64,000 nucleotides of DNA from Herpetosiphon giganteus. GTDB taxonomy: Bacteria; Chloroflexota; Chloroflexia; Chloroflexales; Herpetosiphonaceae. Made by a program: the position numbers and the translations under genes. Of the stretch, positions 61,201 through 64,000 are shown piece by piece (the stretch's first letter is position 1; each line of letters begins with the position of its first letter). The notes beneath the pieces are model-generated. The model had not been told where the DNA came from. It made no database searches and saw nothing but the letters and a program-made list of their open reading frames with translations. The DNA is taken from the NCBI RefSeq assembly GCF_016907925.1, contig NZ_JAFBCZ010000021.1, forward strand, positions 1 to 64,000, given 5' to 3'.

Positions 61201-64000
61201 ACGGGATGACGATCGCACCGATAACGGTGCTGCCGTCTGGGCAATCATTAAGCTACACGACGAGTAGTGTGATCAACCCCGGCAACTCCGATGCGCCAAA
61301 CATCATGGATACTGATAGTTTTACAATTACCTATCAGGCTCAGGTTAACGATGTGCCCGGCAATGTTGCTGGGACGGTATTAACTAATGATGTTGATGCA
61401 ACTGCTGATGGCGTAGCTGCTGACAACAATAACTCGGTGAATGTTACGGTGCGCGAGCCACTCTTGTCGATTGATAAGAGCATCACGACCAGCACCACCG
61501 GGGTTGATGCTGCTGATACTGTGCGCTATCGGATTGAAGTCTTCCCTCAAGCAGCAAGCAATGCCAACGCCTTTGGCCTGAATATCAGCGATGATATGCC
61601 GGCTGCGCTACAAGGCACGGTGATCGAAAGTGCCACCATCAGCGATGGCGCAACCAACACCGATGTCGCTAGCAATTTCAATATCAATGGCAGTGGCGAT
61701 TTAGTTACTGTCACACCAGTAGACTTGGCGCTGAATACCAACGGACCAAGCGATCAAGTCTTGGTGATTGTGCTGCGTGGCACAGTTCGCAACACGGTCA
61801 GCCCAGGCGGCACAATTGCCAATGCCGCAATGGTCACATGGCGCAATAGCGAAAGCGTGCAACGTGCTAGCTACACCGCCACCGATCTTGCGCCAAGCAT
61901 CACGATTCCGGCTAGCTTTGGTGTCACCAAGACAGTTGCTGCTCCAGGTGCAAACGTTGTCGTTGGGACAACTGTTACCTATCGTTTGAGCACAACGGTG
62001 ATTGAAGGCACAACCAATAATCTGCAATGGGTCGATACCTTGCCCGCTGGTATGAGCTATGTGCCAGGTTCAGCAAGCGTTGAAAATGCCAATGGCATGA
62101 CCATTCCTAGCTTGAACGTTTCATTAAGCGGTCAAGTGCTGACGATCGGTGCTACCAGCGTAGTTAACCCGGGTAATATTGATAATGCGGCGGCGGCTGA
62201 TACTGATAGCTTTACGATTACCTATCAGGCAACGGTCAACGATGTTGGGGGCAATGTTAATGGCATCGTACTAACCAATGACGTTGATGCAACTGCTAAT
62301 CCAAGCTTGAGTGACAACAATAACTCAGCCAGCGTTACCGTGGTTGAGCCAATCCTAGCGATTGATAAGGCACTCACGACCAGCGCGGTTGGGGTTGATG
62401 CAGGCGATACCGTGCGCTACCGCATTGAAGTCTCGCCTCAAGCTGCGAGCACAGTCAATGCCTTTGACCTTAATGTTACTGATGATATGCCAGCTGGCAT
62501 TATAAACATGGTGATTGAAAGTGCCACGATTAGCGATGGCGCAACCAACACCGATGTTGCCAGTAGCTTTAGCATCAATGGTAGCGGCGATTTGATCACC
62601 CTTACGCCGCCAGACTTGTTGCTCAACACCAATGGCACCAATGATCAACGCCTAACGATCGTTGTGGCAGGGCAAGTACGCAACCAGATTAATCCAGCTA
62701 GCACGATTGCGAATGCCGCCACCGTGGATTGGAGCAATAGCGCGGGCATCCACCGCGCCAATTACACCGCAACCGATCTTGCGCCAAGCATTACGATTCC
62801 TAATAACTTTAGCATAACCAAAACCGTGGCCGCACCTGGCCCCGAAGTTGGCGCAGGCGCAACCGTTACCTATCGCCTAACCACAAGCCTGATCGAAGGT
62901 ACAACCAATAATATCCAATGGGTTGATACCTTGCCCGCTGGCATGACCTATGTACCAGCCTCGGCAGTCGTTGAAAATGCCAACGGCATGACCGTCAATG
63001 GTTTTGCGGTCAATCTCAGTGGCCAAGTGCTAACCCTGAGCGCCAGCAGCATAACCAACCCAGGCAATGTGGATAATGCTGCCGCTGTTGATACGGATAG
63101 CTTTACGATTACCTATCAAGCAACGGTAGCAGGCAATGCCACCAGTGGCACGCCATTAACCAATGATGTTGATGCTAGTGCCGACCCAGGCTTGAGCGAT
63201 ATCAACAATCAAGTCACGGTTACGGTGGTCGAGCCAGAACTGAACATCAGCAAGACTATCAATTCAGTCACCACTGGCATCGACGCTGGCGATGAAGTGC
63301 GCTATTTGATCAAGGTTCAGCCAACCACGACCAGCGGAGCCAACGCCACCAGCGTGATGATTACCGATACCTTGCCCAGCCAATTGACTGCTACGAGCAT
63401 TCTCTCGGCAACGATCAGCGATGGGGCTACTACCACCAATGTGGCTGGCAACTTCACGATTGTTGGCGGTCAATTGCGCACCACTGGCAATCTTGGGCTT
63501 GATCTCAACACCAATGGCACGAACGACCAAGTATTGAGCTTAATGGTGCGTGGCTTGGTAGCTGACTCAACCACCCCACTGAGCACGATCAGCAATACTG
63601 CCGACCTCACGTGGCGCAACCCAGGCGGCATCTTCAATGCCAACTATACCGATAGCGCCACTGCTCCTACGATCAATGTGGCTAGTACTTGGATAGTTGG
63701 CAAGTTTATTGTTCCGCCAACGACCCAAGTCAGCATCGGCCAAGTCGTAACCTACACCGTTAGTACGACCGTGATTGAAGGTACAACCCTCAATCCAGTC
63801 TGGATCGATACGATTCCAACTGGCATGACCTATGTGCCAGGTTCGGCCCAAATCTCAAACGCCAACGGCGTGACCCTGAATGATTTCAATGTTGCGCTCA
63901 GCGGCCAAACCCTGACGATCAGCGCAACCAGCATCGTCAACCCGGGTAATTCCAACAACGCTGGCAATGTTGATATCGACACCTTCTTGATGACCTATCA
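58203..64000 (+). CDS. Giant secreted propeller-DUF11 protein (partial, runs off window)
   Basis: At least 1932 codons without a stop; the 3' end is outside. A GTG start at 58203 follows AAAGG. A Sec signal peptide ends near AFAAP (about residue 29). Residues about 74-487 contain seven repeats of the form xYNxxxNxYLVVW...xxxYGQL, spaced 55-65 residues: a predicted seven-bladed beta-propeller. From residue 489 on, alternating DUF11-like modules follow: an A type opening LxVxKTI...VDAGDTVRYxI and a B type opening FxVxKTV...VTYxL...VIEGTTNN, with VDTLPAGMSYVPGS. Five A modules are seen. It lacks Cys. Likely a surface stalk or fibre displaying the propeller; the anchor is beyond the window. Confidence 0.85.
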   Translation, partial: MLKQSRLSAVVMALLAGVLFVLQGSGAFAAPKPIQQAQTSAERPLAAPLLGSNDVLLSDMGGLGNSDGSLASNPVVAYNATDNEYLLVWEGLETASGTGALNIYGQLIDAVTGLEIGTNDFLIADDLDIQDAYSKAQVVWNSVQNEYFVVFEGDDQAAAGINYEGEIFGQRVSANGSLIGTPLQVSTTGIDGDGQSDAFEPAITYNATNNQYAVVWYGDDKTGGRIEGEFEVYVQLLGYSGGNLVEVGGDVKVSDVGTTGDDTLRPEDPNIVWNSVNNEYLVVWRSDDSGTDGDFDVYGQRLTASLAEVGADDFLIANNPNEDSFDINLGYNPTNNLYLVIWSGDNVTDSVYNVYGQLVNGASGALSGSLLTLSSTNAISTDPVISYNSRDNQFIIAWMAPSAAGNAEREIFSQKINAATGARLAPFDVQVSDMGPNGSDTYFANGYIGIAYGGPAQNHTLVVWGGADNRDGQATGESEIFGQLITPILNVRKTITSNTTNIDAFDTVTYQIEVEHATIVEGADTVSLSLADAFNLNLTDDLPAQLTSPTIVSAIVSDGAASTNVAGNLSVGSGDLATLTPFGLRYRSNGSNSEKLTLVLSAKVANTALAGATVGNSANITWSNSASLATVTGLTDSTGAVNFNVAKAFSVSKSSLETNALINQDVTYHLDVGVIEGTTNSLQFVDTLPANTSYVPGSINVSNSNGMTVNGLIASVSGQTLTINASSVVNPGNVDNAATADSDVFRLSYQVKVLDVPANVSGVVLTNSVNASASPSQVDNGNTHNLTIVEPFLDVSKTIVGSSSAVDAGDTVRYQIRVSHTAASTAQAYDLSVVDNLPAVLGSPVVESAIISDGATNTNVAGNFTINGAGQLSTTTATNLNINTNGTNDQVLTIVVRGVVNNTVNPGATIANTANLTWRNATSLQRSNYNDSSTAPNISVPTPFTVTKSVIAGGTPTIGSFVTYQLSVTVLEGTTSNIQLVDTLPAGMSYVSGSSTLNANGMTIAPITVLPSGQSLSYTTSSVINPGNSDAPNIMDTDSFTITYQAQVNDVPGNVAGTVLTNDVDATADGVAADNNNSVNVTVREPLLSIDKSITTSTTGVDAADTVRYRIEVFPQAASNANAFGLNISDDMPAALQGTVIESATISDGATNTDVASNFNINGSGDLVTVTPVDLALNTNGPSDQVLVIVLRGTVRNTVSPGGTIANAAMVTWRNSESVQRASYTATDLAPSITIPASFGVTKTVAAPGANVVVGTTVTYRLSTTVIEGTTNNLQWVDTLPAGMSYVPGSASVENANGMTIPSLNVSLSGQVLTIGATSVVNPGNIDNAAAADTDSFTITYQATVNDVGGNVNGIVLTNDVDATANPSLSDNNNSASVTVVEPILAIDKALTTSAVGVDAGDTVRYRIEVSPQAASTVNAFDLNVTDDMPAGIINMVIESATISDGATNTDVASSFSINGSGDLITLTPPDLLLNTNGTNDQRLTIVVAGQVRNQINPASTIANAATVDWSNSAGIHRANYTATDLAPSITIPNNFSITKTVAAPGPEVGAGATVTYRLTTSLIEGTTNNIQWVDTLPAGMTYVPASAVVENANGMTVNGFAVNLSGQVLTLSASSITNPGNVDNAAAVDTDSFTITYQATVAGNATSGTPLTNDVDASADPGLSDINNQVTVTVVEPELNISKTINSVTTGIDAGDEVRYLIKVQPTTTSGANATSVMITDTLPSQLTATSILSATISDGATTTNVAGNFTIVGGQLRTTGNLGLDLNTNGTNDQVLSLMVRGLVADSTTPLSTISNTADLTWRNPGGIFNANYTDSATAPTINVASTWIVGKFIVPPTTQVSIGQVVTYTVSTTVIEGTTLNPVWIDTIPTGMTYVPGSAQISNANGVTLNDFNVALSGQTLTISATSIVNPGNSNNAGNVDIDTFLMTY
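59667..64000 (+). repeat. Tandem ~890-bp DUF11-type coding repeats
   Basis: A-module starts are at 59667, 60579, 61464, 62355 and 63240, giving periods of 912, 885, 891 and 885 bp (295-304 residues). Units three and four are the most alike, for example sharing ATISDGATNTDVAS and YTATDLAPSITIP. The array continues past the window end. Confidence 0.85.

Noticed and set aside
61768-61989. 73-codon plus-strand frame inside the giant protein
   Set aside because: The repeat-coding frame is continuous through this region; this is an off-frame shadow.

Overview
The window looks like chromosomal DNA of a Herpetosiphon-like member of the Chloroflexota. That is inferred from gene content and style (orphan pheS, many polytopic glycosyltransferases, NB-ARC/TPR ATPases, DUF11 giant proteins, repeat-filled spacers), not from a search. 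Coding density is high on both strands. No rRNA, tRNA, CRISPR array or insertion sequence was recognised.

Layout. 0.3-6.4 kb: a MerR-type regulator with a textbook 19-bp-spacer promoter that gives an apparently leaderless message, a membrane protein, a HisS/HisZ-like protein, pheS and a GT39-like membrane glycosyltransferase. 6.7-13.9 kb: small regulators, a class A beta-lactamase-fold lipoprotein, YggT, a membrane-fused spermidine-synthase-like protein, a methyltransferase/histidine phosphatase pair and a phenylalanine hydroxylase. 14.0-21.5 kb: two tandem 813-residue NB-ARC/TPR (STAND) ATPases made by a 2.53-kb duplication, downstream of a YfhO-like protein. 21.6-25.5 kb: a WXG100 protein with a probable Ntox44 toxin end and a small membrane protein, a DUF4419 protein and an APH-like kinase. 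26-30 kb: MOSC, YwbE, histidine phosphatase, TPR protein and a class V aminotransferase. 30.1-33.2 kb: a four-gene succinate-dehydrogenase-like operon whose flavoprotein and iron-sulfur subunits have lost most canonical catalytic and ligand residues. 33-44 kb: scpB, YczE, an HtrA-type lipoprotein protease, an M20 peptidase, and a lipid-linked-sugar cluster (membrane glycosyltransferase, two half-size DMT transporters, two methyltransferases), then trmH and a HAD phosphatase. 44-50 kb: GT39, GT4 and a nucleotide-sugar dehydrogenase, probably for surface glycan. 50.2-53.4 kb: rpsB-tsf-pyrH-frr, with an rpsB promoter, long leader and three intrinsic terminators. 53.7-64.0 kb: a striking locus of two periplasmic-binding-protein-like genes, a GNAT acetyltransferase, three tandem phage-tail-collar proteins and a giant secreted protein (predicted seven-bladed propeller head, DUF11-type stalk) that runs off the window.

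Most spacers longer than about 200 bp hold the same small set of short phrases, shuffled and in both orientations. They form a modular dispersed repeat family.

The best candidates for undescribed biology are the degenerate SDH-like complex, the collar-trio/propeller/DUF11 locus, and the tandem STAND pair whose sensor halves diverged while the NTPase halves stayed nearly identical. All functions are read by eye from motifs; alignments to E. coli residues are from memory.
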